Source: Leptodactylus fallax (taxonomy: Eukaryota; Chordata; Amphibia; Anura; Leptodactylidae). Taken from it: DNA of 64,000 nucleotides. The DNA is taken from the NCBI GenBank assembly GCA_947044405.1, contig CAMRHE010000054.1, forward strand, positions 7,889,501 through 7,953,500, written 5' to 3'. The notes under the pieces were generated by a model. It saw only the letters and a program-made list of their open reading frames with translations. It did no database searches and was not told the DNA's origin. Shown here piece after piece: positions 42,591 through 54,499 of the stretch. Positions within the stretch are counted from its first letter, which is position 1; every line of letters begins with the position of its first letter. The position numbers and the translations under genes were made by a program.

Positions 42591-43181
42591 TTACAAAAAA
42601 TTCGGGTTCAGTCAAACCCAAAATTTTTGGGGTTCGCCTGAGTATAATGAGCGGAGCCCAGGGGAGGTGATCAAACATAAAAAAACAGTGTTATTCACCT
42701 CCCCTGGACTCTTGCTCCTTGTTCTCTGATGAGGCATAATGATGCCAACATAACCCATGTGATCAATGAGGCCCAATCATAGGCCTCAGCAGTCCCTGGC
42801 ATCTGGTAGAAGTACCAAAGAGAACAGGAAGCTGTGCTGGAGTCCAGGGGAGGTGAGTAACATTGCTTGTTGTGTTTAATCACCTCTCCTGGGCCTACGA
42901 TCATTTTACTCTGGGGTCTAAAGAGACAAGTTCGCCCAACAAATACTGTCAGTGCTACCCACTCAGGGATTCACCAATCTTCCACCTGAGGCGAGATATT
43001 CACCTCATGTTAGATGCAGCCCTGGCAGTAGCATGCGGGGTCATGAATCCTGAGGGGGCTACAAAGGTCCCACTGTCACATAAAATATACTGCTATTCTA
43101 AATGGCACAAGCTAGATAAGGTCCCGATTACAGATTTTGCATTAGGGCCCAGGAGCTTCAAGTTTTGCTTCTGACTCAAAG

Positions 43182-44431
43182 TCTGAATTGTTGACTAATT
43201 ATTCTAGGATTTATGTGGCATATGTTAAATTGGCGTATGTTGGTATCCTTTTGCCTTGACTGAATTAAAGAAAGTGCAGTTAGCGTTGCTTCTTGGCACA
43301 AGTATATGCAAATAAAAAGTACTATATACTACATAGTATACTGTTATCGTACAGTTATTTTTAACATATGACAGAAATGACTTTTCAGACAGAAATGGTG
43401 TGGAGGTGTTGTGAAAAGTGTTTCATCTATTCTAGTAGGCAAATAATGTCATAAATAAATAGGCATCCCTTTGTGTACCTAACCATATTTATCCTGTTAT
43501 GCATAGTTATTTAAGTTATAGTTTTGATTAGAAACTAATTATATTAATATTGTGCTTGTTTCTTGGTCTATCATGTGTATACATAAAGCAAAATCCATTT
43601 TGATCTTCTGCATATTATAAGTGCACAACAATAGCAGCAGCTATGCAGTATGACCTATTATATTACAAATTTAATACTATATGTGACACAGAAAAGCTTC
43701 AGCGGTAAAGATTTTGAAGCTTCCAGCTTGAGGCTAGGGTTCTGGATTGATATATTACAAATTCATAATGTAAATAAAATAAAAAAAATAACTAAAAAGT
43801 TGTGACTTTTGGTGTCGTTCTTTTTAGAATAGGAGAACAGTAACTCTATAACATGCTTTTAAACTTACCAGGACACATTTATAAATAGAAAAACCAAAAA
43901 GTATAATTCAGCTGACAGTTTGAGTTTGCACAATTTTTACTAGGTGTAAGCAAAATTTATAAAAAAAAAAAGTCAAACAAACAAATACAAATTCCAAAGA
44001 AAAATGTTATGTTTTGGAATATAATTACCAAAATCAATTTATAAAAACCATTCTACAATAAATGTATGATTTGCTTGATGGTGTAAGGTACAATAAGTTA
44101 CACCAGGGTTGGACTGGCTCACCAGAGTACAAAGAATTCTACAATGGACTCCGAACCAAAATAGGACTAAAGGCCCAGAACAAGTCTACTGCATTTGAAA
44201 TGGACTATGCTGATTCATTTGCTACTAAAGTCTATGTCTTATGTGTTGATGCACAAATAGCCTATTAGACCGTATTGATTTTATGTCTTGTGTGTTAGAA
44301 TATCTGCACATGTAGTGATGAACCCTAGAATAATTTACTGTGCTGGACCTTAGAAATGCCTGAGACAAATAAATATACACTCTAAATTGTAAACTGTTGT
44401 ATCCCATTGTGTTTTTTGCAAGCGTGCAAGA
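43182..44431. other. Mostly featureless DNA with a MITE tip
   Basis: AT-rich with no coding signal. At 44104 a CAGGGTTGGACTGGCTCACC sequence looks like the terminus of another hAT MITE, but its other end was not found. Confidence 0.4.
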
Positions 44432-44705
44432 GCTGCACACATTGAGCGTTTTGGCCACAGCGGAAACACCGCCAAAAAAATGCTGTGTATTACAGTACCT
44501 GCAAAGTAGAAGGGATTCTGGCTAATAAACCTACGGAAACTCTGGTGGTTTCAGTATAGGTATAATAGAGGCAGATAGCCTGCAGAGGAAAACTCTGTGG
44601 ACTTTCTGTAAAAAACACTGTGGAAAAAAACGAGATGCGTTTCCGCTGCTGTCTTTTCCGCAGCGTTTTTTGGCTACAGCTTGCTATGTGGGACCTTAGT
44701 CATAA
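44432..44705 (-). repeat. GGCCCCAC-end MITE, copy 4
   Basis: Carries the family modules (GGCCACAGCGGAAACACCGCC, GCAGATAGCCTGCAGAGG, GCGTTTCCGCTGC) and ends TATGTGGGACCTTAG, the mutated inverse of CTAAGGCCCCACATA. Non-coding. Confidence 0.55.
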
Positions 44706-44730
44706 ACAGTTTTATAAAAATAATAACTTT

Positions 44731-45480
44731 TTAACCACTTCAGGTCATGTTACCTGGTTCAGGACTGGACACATTTTGTTTTTTTTTTTTCGTAAATGCG
44801 ATTTTGAGGGTTATAACATTTTTTTGTGTGGGTTATTCAAATACTTTTTATGTCTTTTTCTGGTGACATATAGAGCTATTTGTATGCTATTTTTATGTTT
44901 GCAAATAAGAAAGGGAAGAGTGTCTGTTTTTGACATTTTTCATTTTTCTTCAATTAAGTGCTACTAAAAAAAAATTCAATAGTTTTCCCTAAATAATTTT
45001 TCTTGTCAGTGTTACATAGTGTCACGGGTAATATTTTCTTTATTTTTTTGTCTTTTTATTTATTTATTTATTTAAATATTTATTCTTTTATACATTGTGC
45101 CCCCATAAGGTCATAATACACATTTTGGGGCATTTAAAAATTTTTTTTTTTATCATTTCCCTTTAACTGGGGATAATACATTAGCCCCATTTACAGGAGG
45201 AATGCAGCCACCTATCACTTATTGCATAGCTGATCTGGATCCTGCAGCTCCCAGCCCCTGGAGTACCACAAGATCTCAGTGAGCACACTGTATTCAGGTA
45301 TTGGAAGGCAGGGGCGGTAATAAACCATCCCTGCCTTCTCTTTGGAATGTCCTGCGGTTGTAACAGCTGGTTCCCTGCTTCTGCAGCTGTATGAGCTCAT
45401 GCAGCTGCTTATCTTTGCAAGGACATACAGGTATGTCCTTGTAGAGTTAGATACCAACTGCCTGGACGTATACAGTCTAT
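44731..45480 (+). repeat. Partial TTAA-element relative
   Basis: Starts TTAACCACTTCAGG, like the inverse of the right end at 17430-17445. It holds AT-rich sequence with T-runs, followed by GATCCTGCAGCTCC...GGGGCGGTAATAAACC and a final CAACTGCCTGGACGTATACAG block. The right terminus is lost. Confidence 0.5.
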
Positions 45481-47769
45481 GGGTGTTCAGAATTTGTTTA
45501 AATTACTTGGAACTACTTTCTAAAATAAAATTAAGCATATTAAAAAACATGATTAAAATGATCATAATGTTGTTATATACTGTACAGTACAGTTCATTTG
45601 CAGATTCATGTGGCTATATGGGTACAGACTATAAATAAAACCTTTGTGTAGTCATTGCCATTGGCCAAATGCCCATTTGGTTGAAAACCATTCCTCCTGT
45701 CCAATATCCCCAATTCACATAAACCCTAGACCTGGCCAATCAGGCATGTGTTCTCAAGTGTGTTGGAGGAAGTTGTGACTCTCTCAAACTACCCATACCG
45801 CTGAAAATTAAATGTTCTGCTAACTTTGCTCTATTTATATGGCCAGCTTAATTCTACAGTCATGTGTTAACCCTATCATATGTCCCATACTTACTAACGC
45901 CTCAAAAATGTAATGAATCTGTGGTGAGAAGAGGACTGTAGTAATCAGAATAAACGGATTTCAGAACTGTATATTGTCTCACAACCTAAAGCTAGCACAA
46001 CCCAATGTCAGTGTGAATGAGGGGTGGGGGGTGGAAACAGAGAACACAGTCTAAAGTATTAAAAAATAGAAGATGAAAGAGAGATTATGCTTTACTGGGA
46101 ATGCTCGCGTTCAGATTTTGCAGCTTCACATGCAGCCATACTAGAGAAAGTACATTTTAAAAGCATAAAGTAATACACACAACAGAGATGAGACAATGAT
46201 ACAATGCAATTTGAACCTTATTCCCAATGTACACAGATATCTAAAGATGTTTTTTTTCATCATGACACAGATATACATGTACTTTAAGGTTTCTCTAGTG
46301 TAATTATTTTGTAGTTTAAGACTTTATAACACAAAAAAGTTGTCCACTAAGATACACTTATTTATTTATTTTTTAACTGACATCATAGTTTTAAAAAATA
46401 AGCATTACTCTCCTCGCCAATCCCCCACTGCTGCTGTTCTGATATTTCCCGGGACAATCACTGCTATCTGCTTCCTACTCTCTCCCTACTGCTCAGCCAG
46501 TCACTGGCTTAAAAGGGTCAAGGCTGCTGCCAGGCACTGACTGAGCAAAATTTAGTTTGCCAGATAACTTTTATAGTATTATTAACAGTTATACTTTAGT
46601 TTAATGTTAGGCTAAGAACTTGAAAGGCAACAATGTAAACCTTTAAATGATCCTTGGAAATATATGGGCTCCAGATTTGGCATTGTAACAATAGGTAATT
46701 GCCAATCAATTTAAATAATTAAATGAAGTACTTCAATTAGTGAGGTGGCGAGAAAGCTTTCAATTATTGGCCAATTCAAATTTAAATGTAGCTTTAGGGA
46801 AATTTCACTTACTTGGAGAAGGAATCAATTAAGGCATAAGATGCCATCAATTAGAGGTCATTAAATTGTAACAGTGGAAGGTTTTGGGGCATAATTAATC
46901 ATATTCATTACATTATTATTATGTTATTAATATAATCAACTTCCCTGGTGAATTTGTATTTTTAGCATATTTAATGGAAAGATTAACTATGCTGGTAGTA
47001 ACACTTGTTAAATTCTAGAAAACTTTATATACCTCTTACTGATTTCAATAAAGGTGCTGTCATAGTTGTGAGAGATTAAATTTTGCTGTAAATTGATAAT
47101 CGATATAGAGATATTTAGAAATAGAAAAAAAAAGTTGCTAAATAATTTACATGGATATTTATAAGCTGGAAAGTGCTGGAACCAAAGATAGTCAGCCAGG
47201 GAAGTGGATATGACCTAGACAGGAAGCTTTAAGTGTATGAGTTCCAGGAAGACACTCTTGTGTGATGTATTGATCTAACAGAAGAGGTAGCTGTAGCATG
47301 AGATAGAGAGAAGCCACTGAATCACATTTGCACTTCCCAGGCAGGAGCACTAAAGCAGAGAAGTCAGAAATCAGAGGCACAAATGACAGTGAGCTCCCGA
47401 TGCAACAGAGACTCAATGCAGAGCTGAAAACAAGAGTTCCCTAAGCCTGAAGGTCACAGAGACTGCTAACCTTATTTTCAGGCATAGATAGCAGAAGTTT
47501 TATGTCTGCTGCATCCTGTTTATTTAATTTCATATATTCCAGTAAAGAAGCAGTTTACCACATTCCCTCTCTCTCTGTTTGTCACCAACATTATAGTTGC
47601 ACAGAATGGTTGAACAGGACACTTGCCATTGAATTCAACCAGTGGGATTGAGTGGGTGTGGCTGAAGAGAAAGAGAAGGGTTAAATCATTCAAACTTTTT
47701 TTTTCCTCAGAATTGTGGTATCTTTCTGAATTTTGTAAATTAACTTCCACATGTTCAAAAGAACTTTTA
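45481..47769. other. No gene; includes a candidate conserved noncoding block
   Basis: Without repeat signatures. 46620-47060 is notable for dense homeodomain-type words: CAATTA occurs repeatedly, with TAATT, ATTAAT and two CCAAT-like boxes, and the block lacks CpG. Such texture is typical of developmental enhancers, but conservation cannot be judged from one sequence. The remainder shows nothing. Confidence 0.4.
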
Positions 47770-48235
47770 GGCTATGGCCCCACATAGCAACCCTTAGCCG
47801 AAAAACATTGCGGAAAAGACGGCAGTGGAAATGCACCATTTTTCTGTGTTTTTCTGCAGGTATAATTGACAAGTTGCAATTTGCAAAAATACTTAGGTTT
47901 TTGAAATCACATTTCTGCTGCAGATTTTTTTCTGCAATGTGTGGATGAGATTAGCCAGAATCCCATCCACTTTGCAGGTACTGTAAAGCGTGTTGTTTTT
48001 TTGGCCACATTTTTTCCTTTTTAGGGTAACGTCTCATGTTGTCATGGCCTTTTTGGCTGCAGAAGTGCAGTGGAAAAATTACGGTGATTTATAGTACCAG
48101 CAAAGATTTCAAACGCTGCATTTTTGAAAACGTGTTTTTGAAAACATTGCTGGTTAATTTCAGCTACAGAATTGAGAGAGTTTTCCCTATATATTCGATA
48201 GCATGCAACAAATTTGAGTATATTCATTACTTATT
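47770..48235 (+). repeat. GGCCCCAC-end MITE, copy 5
   Basis: TTAGGCTATGGCCCCACATAGC start, then the GCGGAAAAGACGGCAGTGGAA, GCAGGTATAATTGACAAG and CCATCCACTTTGCAGGTAC modules. A second, partly repeated module set follows to about 48130. Non-coding. Confidence 0.55.
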
Positions 48236-48239
48236 TCTT

Positions 48240-50100
48240 AATAAATCTCTTAAACTTCTAGTCCTCAATGAAACGTGGATTCAGCAGTCTTATATTGCCT
48301 CATCTGCTTCTGTCTCATGGTGGGCTACATTTCTCCCATTATTCTCGGACTGACAACAGGTATGCTGAAGGGGTAGGAATACTTCTATCACTGCAGTGCA
48401 GTGCAGTGCATTCCACATTCCCCACATTTGAGGTCCACACCATCAGACTCTTTTGCCCACTCTCCCTGTGAGTATTGAGCTTTATATTAATGCTGTGATC
48501 TACCGTCCCACTGGCTTACCCTACCAATTCCTGGACCACTTTGCTTTTTGGCTTTCCCACTTTCTACCTTGTGAAATCCCTACCCTCATTTCTGATCATG
48601 TCTCCCTGACTTCCTCCCAGTTTCTTTCATTAACCACTTATAGTTTCTACTTCTCCCACACACAAACATGGCAATACGATTGATATGGTCTTACTCTGAT
48701 TCCTTTCAGTTTTTAAATGTATTAACATTTCTATCCCAATTTCTCACCATAACCTTCTTTTGTTTACCAAAATATTATACATATAGGAATCTACATGCCA
48801 TTAACACCCAGCACATCTCATACACTTTGCAGTCATCACTGTACTCCATTTGTATCTCTTCACTCTCCTGTCCCAACCTGGCCATCAGTCACTATAATGA
48901 AACTGGAATGCACTGGATGAGGCAGCTCCACCCTCCACCCGAACCTTTTGACAGATAGCAAGCAACCCTAGCATACACCACATATGCGTTTTCTTCAGCA
49001 GTGTGCTAGGTAACATGAAGGTCTGTGGAGAAAATCAAGTACGCCAGAAAACTTCTTCCACTTCACATTTATGCTCAAAACCTATAACTCTGCCCTCCAA
49101 CTCACCAAAAAAGCCTTTTTTATCACTCTCATATCCTTTCTCTCCAATAACTCTAAATGACTCTTTTAGAATTTGCACACACCTATCACAGACCTCTGTG
49201 CTAAGCACCTGGCCATTTATTTCAAAGACAAAATTGATAAATTCCATCAGGAAATAATCGTCAAATCCCCAGGCAGCAATGACCCACTCAACAGGGGTGT
49301 AGCTACAGGGGGTGTAGAGGTAGCAATTGCTACCAGGCCCTGGAGCCTCAGGAGGCTCAAAAGCCTCTCCACAGCATAAGAAGTCACAAGTATTATAGCA
49401 AGCACATAGTTAAGTGGTGTTCCCGTTACCGGTTTTGCTTTGGGGTACAGGAGATTCAAGTTATGCCTCTTCCTCCCACGTACAACACTTCATCCTGTTT
49501 ACTGTTATCCTTTGAGTCAATTATATAAGAAGTCTCTCATTTGCTTTTTCTTCTTGTCCAACTACCTGTATTAGTGACAATATTCCCTAATACCTTCTCC
49601 AGTCTCTGTCCCTGGTTACTTACATTACTAAAAATTTAACTTCTCTCTTCTGGAATCTTTCCTTCCTCTTTCAAACATGATATTATAACCCCACTACTGA
49701 AAAAAAAAACCTACATTGATCCATTCTGTGCTACTAACTACTGACTCATCTCTGATTTCCCCATGATGTCCAAAATCTTAGAACACTTGGTCTATCTGCT
49801 ATCCGCTATTTCTCTGTTAATTCTCTAAATCATGCTAAATTTTCTTGACCCCTTACAATCTGGCTTCTTTATTGCTGCACTCTACTGAAATAGCCCATAC
49901 AAAAGTCTCCAATGATCTCCTGACAGCTAAATCTAATGGTGACTATACATTTCTTATTCTTTCGCATCTCTCAGCAGCATTTGACATCATAGACCAATAA
50001 TTTTTCCTCAGTATGCACCACTGTATTGGTTTCATGGACACTGCTCTATGTTAGTTTCAGACCACATTTCATAAAAATATCTGGACCACTGTATAAGCAC
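48240..50100 (+). pseudogene. Decayed L2-type LINE (endonuclease to RT)
   Basis: Readable relics in order: LLVLNETWIQQ and INAVIYRPTGLPYQFLDHF (apurinic endonuclease, 48250-48560); AKHLAIYFKDKIDKFHQEI (linker, about 49200-49260); then [43 protein letters not shown] and [14 protein letters not shown] (RT fingers and palm start, 49700-50000). The order and wording match vertebrate L2/CR1-group elements. Many stops and shifts are present. A hAT MITE at 49292 interrupts it. Downstream RT parts are missing. Confidence 0.65.
49292..49471 (+). mobile_element. Short hAT MITE in the L2 LINE
   Basis: Starts CAGGGGTGTAGCTACAGGGG and ends GATTCAAGTTATGCC, the same ends as the MITE split at 41286/43173. 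The terminal bases on the right are degraded and no clean 8-bp duplication is left. Confidence 0.65.
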
Positions 50101-50974
50101 TTCTACTGTGTCATCTCTTTTACATAGATTTTACATCTATGTTAGTTTTCCATAGAATTGTTGTTTCAATTTACAATAGTTTCAAGTTACAATGCTCATC
50201 AAAGTAATATTGTACCTTGAGGGAACACTATTTATGTAACCTTTTTTTTCTTTAAGGAAAATTATTTCTGTTTTAACAAATGTGAGTACGGTGTAATAGA
50301 TGGGTGTTTTGAAATTAATCACTGGAGACATTGTCAAATCAAATCTCACACCAGTAACAATGTGTGACTTGTGGTTAGAAGGCATTGGAATTTTTACTGC
50401 AGTTCTTAACAGCAGCTAGTAATAGTAAAAATTATGAAAAATATTTTTTTCTTCATTGCTACATTGAACTAGGAAGTAAAACCAAGTCAATATCTGTACC
50501 GGTATTTATGAAAAGTATTTTAACAGGCCTCTAAATAAATATCAGTTTAATAATTTCTAGAATAAATAGTATCAAGTGCTAGATAATAATATAATGTGAA
50601 TTACATAAAAACAGGTACAAATACTAGGCAAGTTAAGGAATATCACATATTGTTACATGCATGTCTTATTTCTAAATTTTTATTCTTCAAAGTAAATATT
50701 CAACAAGTTTTTATATTAGGGCTCATGTACATGGAAGAGCCACATGAACCTAGTAAAGAGCAATGCTTATAGGGGAAAATACTGTACTTTCAAAGTCCCA
50801 AGGAGCATGCTGCAAAAAATATGCTGTATAAAATCAGAGGCACATGGAAGTACCATAAGGGATCATATACCTACAGTATGTGGTTGCCATGTTATGCCTA
50901 AATACTACTCAGAGGCTGAGTAGTTGCATATTAGCTCTTTGTATATAATACAAAATAATAATACTAAATATTAC
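50101..50974. other. No gene or element recognised
   Basis: AT-rich sequence without open frames, inverted repeats or known repeat words. Confidence 0.5.
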
Positions 50975-51427
50975 TTAAAGCCGTATTCCCATTTTAATAT
51001 GGTATCCTCTATCAATAGGTTAGGGGATAACATTCAGATCAGTGGGTCTTCCACCACTAAGATTCCCACCAGTCTGGAGAATGGGGAAGCTTGTCCCCTG
51101 CTCTAGATGGAGCAGTGATTGGGACAGGTACACACCACTTTATTTCAATGCGAGTGCCAGAGATAACCGAAGTACAGTGTTCTCCTGATCAGTGGGGGTC
51201 TCAACATGTGAACCCCCACTGATTTGCATGTTATTTGCAGCACTCATTGAAGTCACTAAGCTGCAGTGATGGTGTCTGGCCACTATACAGAGGAAAGAGT
51301 CTTCCAGTCCTGTATAGTGTTTAGGATGGGCGTTGGAAGTTTCTCTATACAGCTGATCGGTTTGAGGCTCGGCTGTCGTCCCCCAACTGATCAGGTATTT
51401 ATGGACAACCTCAGACAACCCTTTTAA
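50975..51427. mobile_element. TTAA-bounded repeat
   Basis: TTAA at 50975-50978 and 51424-51427 enclose a sequence beginning AAGCCGTATTCCC and ending GACAACCCTT. Internal AGATCAGTGGGTCTTCCACC and GTGGGGGTCTCAAC-type blocks are half-inverted. Inverted termini are weak (TTAAAG/CTTTTAA), so confidence is moderate. Confidence 0.45.
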
Positions 51428-51439
51428 GTCATATTGATT

Positions 51440-52310
51440 TTATTATTTTGTGTTTCACTTTTTTCCTCCTCACATTCCAAAAACCATAACTTTTTTTTTA
51501 TTTTTCTGTTCACATAGTCATATGAGGGCTTATTTTTGCGGGAAAAATTGTACTTTATAGTGCCATAATAATATTCCATACAATATTCTGGGAAGCTGGA
51601 AAAAAATCAGAATGGAGTGGAATTGAAAAAAAAAAAAAAGGAATTGCACAATTTTCTTATAGATTTCATTGTTACGGCATTCACCATGCAGTAAAAATGA
51701 ACTATATTCTGTGGGTTGGTATGATCACGCAATACAAAATTTATATAGCTTTTGTTATGGTTTTAAATTTTTACATTACAAGTTGCTGATTTCATTAATA
51801 ACATTTTGGTGCTTGCATGACATTTTCATCATTATTTATTACATTTTTGGTGGGAGCGGAAACTATGAAAAATGGCAATTTGCGCATCTCATTTTTTAAC
51901 TGCTACACTGTTCATCATGTGAAATAAATATTTTTATATTTGTATAAATGCAAATAAATTTATAAAATGTATACAATGTGATTTTCTGGGTTTTATTTTT
52001 GATATTCTATCTCTCACTGTTAAAATTAACCTACCCGTAAAATTATAGACTGTTCATGTCTTTTCAGTGGGCAAACTTACAAAATCAGTTTTCATTCTTT
52101 TTTTATCTTTTATTTTTAGACTCCCCCTAGGGGACTTGAACCCGAGGGGGCTGATTACCAATACATATACTACAATACAAATGTATTGCAGTATATTGTA
52201 AAATTCATAAATTTGTATTACTTTTATAATTTTATAATTTGTTTTACCTTTCCTGGTTTAATTTAAAAAATAATTTTTGCCCTGGTCAACCTCTTTAAGC
52301 ATGAGGAAGG
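51440..52310 (+). repeat. Fragment related to the TTAA element's right part
   Basis: Shares words with 16420-17000 (CATATGAGG, TTTTCTG-G, TGTGGGT-GGTATGAT, GTATT-TTT blocks) and ends CTGGTCAACCTCTTTAA. Both ends are truncated. Confidence 0.45.
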
Positions 52311-52487
52311 TATCTCCCTCTATACATATTGTAGTGTATGTACCACTAGATATATTAATATTACTTTTATATTATTAATATATATGATAATGATGAGTGA
52401 ACCCCAGAAGATTTGTTTCACCCTGTGTTTGGACGAAGCAAACCCCCGGTTTGGTCCAAACTTGTTCGAATAGAACCGGAAGGGAAA

Positions 52488-52860
52488 TTATTATACTCTG
52501 GGGTCTCCTCAGACCCTAGAGCAGGGGTCAGCAATCTTTTGCACTCCAGCTGCTGTGAAGCTATAACTCCCAACATGCTCCACTCACTTCTATGGGAGTT
52601 CCAAGACCAGCAGAGCAAGTATGCATGCTGGGAGCTGTAGTTTTAAAACAGCTGGAGTGCCGAAGTTTGCATACCCCTGCCCTAGAGTATAATAGCTGGA
52701 GGCCCAGGAGAGGTGACTTCCACCTCTCAGCATCTGGTGCTCCACTATGACGTCATGTGATGTGCGGAGATGGGCACGCTGAATGTCATGACGAGGAGGC
52801 CCAAAAAAGGCAACGAAGGTGAGTATAAACATTTTTTTTGTTACCTCCCCTGGGCTTCTT
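52488..52860 (+). repeat. Fragment of the CRE-bearing hAT family
   Basis: Has TTATTATACTCTGGGGTCT, its inverse AGACCC..AGAGTATAAT, a TGACGTCA octamer at 52748-52755, and GTGAGTATAAAC and ACCTCCCCTGGGC modules as in 5110-5420 and 21340-21430. It lacks the minisatellite. Interrupted by the MITE at 52522. Confidence 0.65.
52522..52679. mobile_element. 158-bp hAT MITE with exact 8-bp duplication
   Basis: CAGGGGTCAGCAATC to TTTGCATACCCCTG with CACTCCAGCTG and CAGCTGGAGTG subterminal inverted repeats. Duplication CCCTAGAG at 52514-52521 and 52680-52687. Removing it restores a continuous GACCCTAGAGTATAAT. Confidence 0.95.
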
Positions 52861-53060
52861 TTGTTGCAGATTTTGCTGCGTTTTTTTGAGCCAAACCTAG
52901 GAGTGGCTCCAAAAGAAATGGGACATATTAGGAATTACTTATACTTCTACCTTTTGCTCAATCCACTCCTGGCTTTGGCTCAAAAAAATGCAGCAATGTC
53001 TGCAACAAAAAAGCTACATTTCTGCAACGTGGGGCTCAGCCTAAGGGCTTTAAGTATGGT
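52861..53060. repeat. Short inverted-repeat element
   Basis: Arms 52863-52900 and about 52970-53009 (GTTGCAGATTTTGCTGCG, TTTGAGCCAAA and inverse). The right side runs into an ACGTGGGGCTCAGCCTAA end like the GGCCCCAC family. It is probably a divergent member. Confidence 0.5.
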
Positions 53061-53466
53061 CTCTACACCCTGCTGTACAGAATACAAAGGATTCTGTGTG
53101 TACAGAGATACTCTTGTGTCAAATCCAACAGAAAAACTCTGTATGCCTCTGAACAAAATTGTAGGAATACAAATGTGAAGCATAGTTCTGATGTACCTCT
53201 ATGACTACTCCATACCAAATAGAGATTCAACATTACATAGAATTCTCAAGTATATCCTCACAGAATCCTTAGTGTGTAAACATGGCCTAACTGGGTTTAA
53301 TATTTAAGTTTTTAATAAATATAATGGGAATCTATTATATTCTGTCTGAAACAAATGGAAACAGATAACAGATAAAGGTTACTCAGTGGGCAAGATAGTT
53401 TTTTTGGGGGGTTCCCAGGCAAACTAACACAATTGCAATTCAATAATGGCAAAACACACATAATTT

Positions 53467-53472
<6 letters not shown>

Positions 53473-53510
<38 letters not shown>

Positions 53511-53540
53511 TTATTATTATTATTATTATTATTATTATGT
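53473..53540. repeat. (AAT)n/(ATT)n palindromic microsatellite
   Basis: About 13 AAT units run straight into about 9 ATT units, so the tract is self-complementary and could extrude a hairpin. Confidence 0.95.
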
Positions 53541-53980
53541 AGCATAATTTTACCTTATCAAACACTGTAGGTACAGATTAAAATGTAGACTATGCTTTAT
53601 AGTGATAACTGCAGGTATGGCTCCCTTTGTGACATAACTGATGGTATTGGACAGTTTTCCTGTATATCTCTCCCTTTGATGTCAGCTATATCTACTGAAG
53701 AAAATTATAATAAAAATTCACAGCATAAATAAAGTATGCCATCAAATAATAAAACAAAGCAAAAAAACAAACAAAAAACAACATATAATCCTAAATGCAG
53801 TTTGCAATATATTCTATCCCACTGAGTTATTCAGTCAGATACTGCCTGTTCCTATATACAAGTCAAAAACTGCTGTGCCAGGAGAAAAGAGTACACTCAG
53901 ACACAAGGGTTTTAACCAACAGCAGGCACGCTAGATAGATAAACGTATAGATAGATAAACTGATACTCATATTAACACAC
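53541..53980. other. No gene recognised
   Basis: AT-rich; a short (GATA)-type run near 53934-53955 only. Confidence 0.45.
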
Positions 53981-54499
53981 TTAACCCCTTAAGGACTCAG
54001 CCCAAAAGTGCGTTAAGGACCAGGCCTCGTTTTTCAAAACTGACATGTGTCATTTTATATGGCAATAACTTTGAGACATCTTAACCTACACAAGTGATTT
54101 TGAGATTGTTTTTTCGTGCTATATATTGGCATCATCTTTTAATCGTCCTGTAATTTATTTTGGATGTTAGAAGGCTTACAAGTGTAACAGCAATTTTGCA
54201 GATTTACAAGAAAATTTCCCAAACTAATTTTTTAGGGACCACTTCAGTTCTGAAGGGAATTATAAAGGCCTATATATTAGAAACCCCCATAAATCACCCC
54301 ATTTTCAAAACTGCACCCCTCAAATAATTCAAAATAGCATTTGGGAAGTTTGTTAACCCTTTAAGCATTTCACTGGAATTAAAACAATATGGAGGTGAAA
54401 TTTAGACATTTAATTTTTTTCCAGTAATTCCTTAATTTAGCCCTAAATTTAACACATTCACAAAGGGTTAAAAGAGAAAATGCATCTCACAGTTTGTTA

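Larger units (their letters stand above)
41325..43024 (+). mobile_element. Non-autonomous hAT with minisatellite, nested
   Basis: 1700 bp, CAGGGCCAATTCTGAC to GATGCAGCCCTG, with matching GCCTGAGGCGG and CACCTGAGGCGAG subterminal blocks on opposite strands. Flanking octamers GCTGTAGT and GCAGTAGC match 6/8. The interior includes a TTAA foldback (41418-41915), GC-rich TACTCACCTGTCC modules and a minisatellite. It resembles the 4641-7155 element. No transposase. Confidence 0.78.
41286..43173 (+). mobile_element. Short hAT MITE interrupted by a larger hAT
   Basis: Ends CATGGGTGTAGCTATAGGGG and the inverse of TTCAAGTTTTGCTTCTG. It is flanked by GCTCAAAG (41278-41285) and ACTCAAAG (43174-43181), a 7/8 matching duplication. 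Without the insert it would be about 180 bp, the size of the related copy at 49292-49471. Confidence 0.75.
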
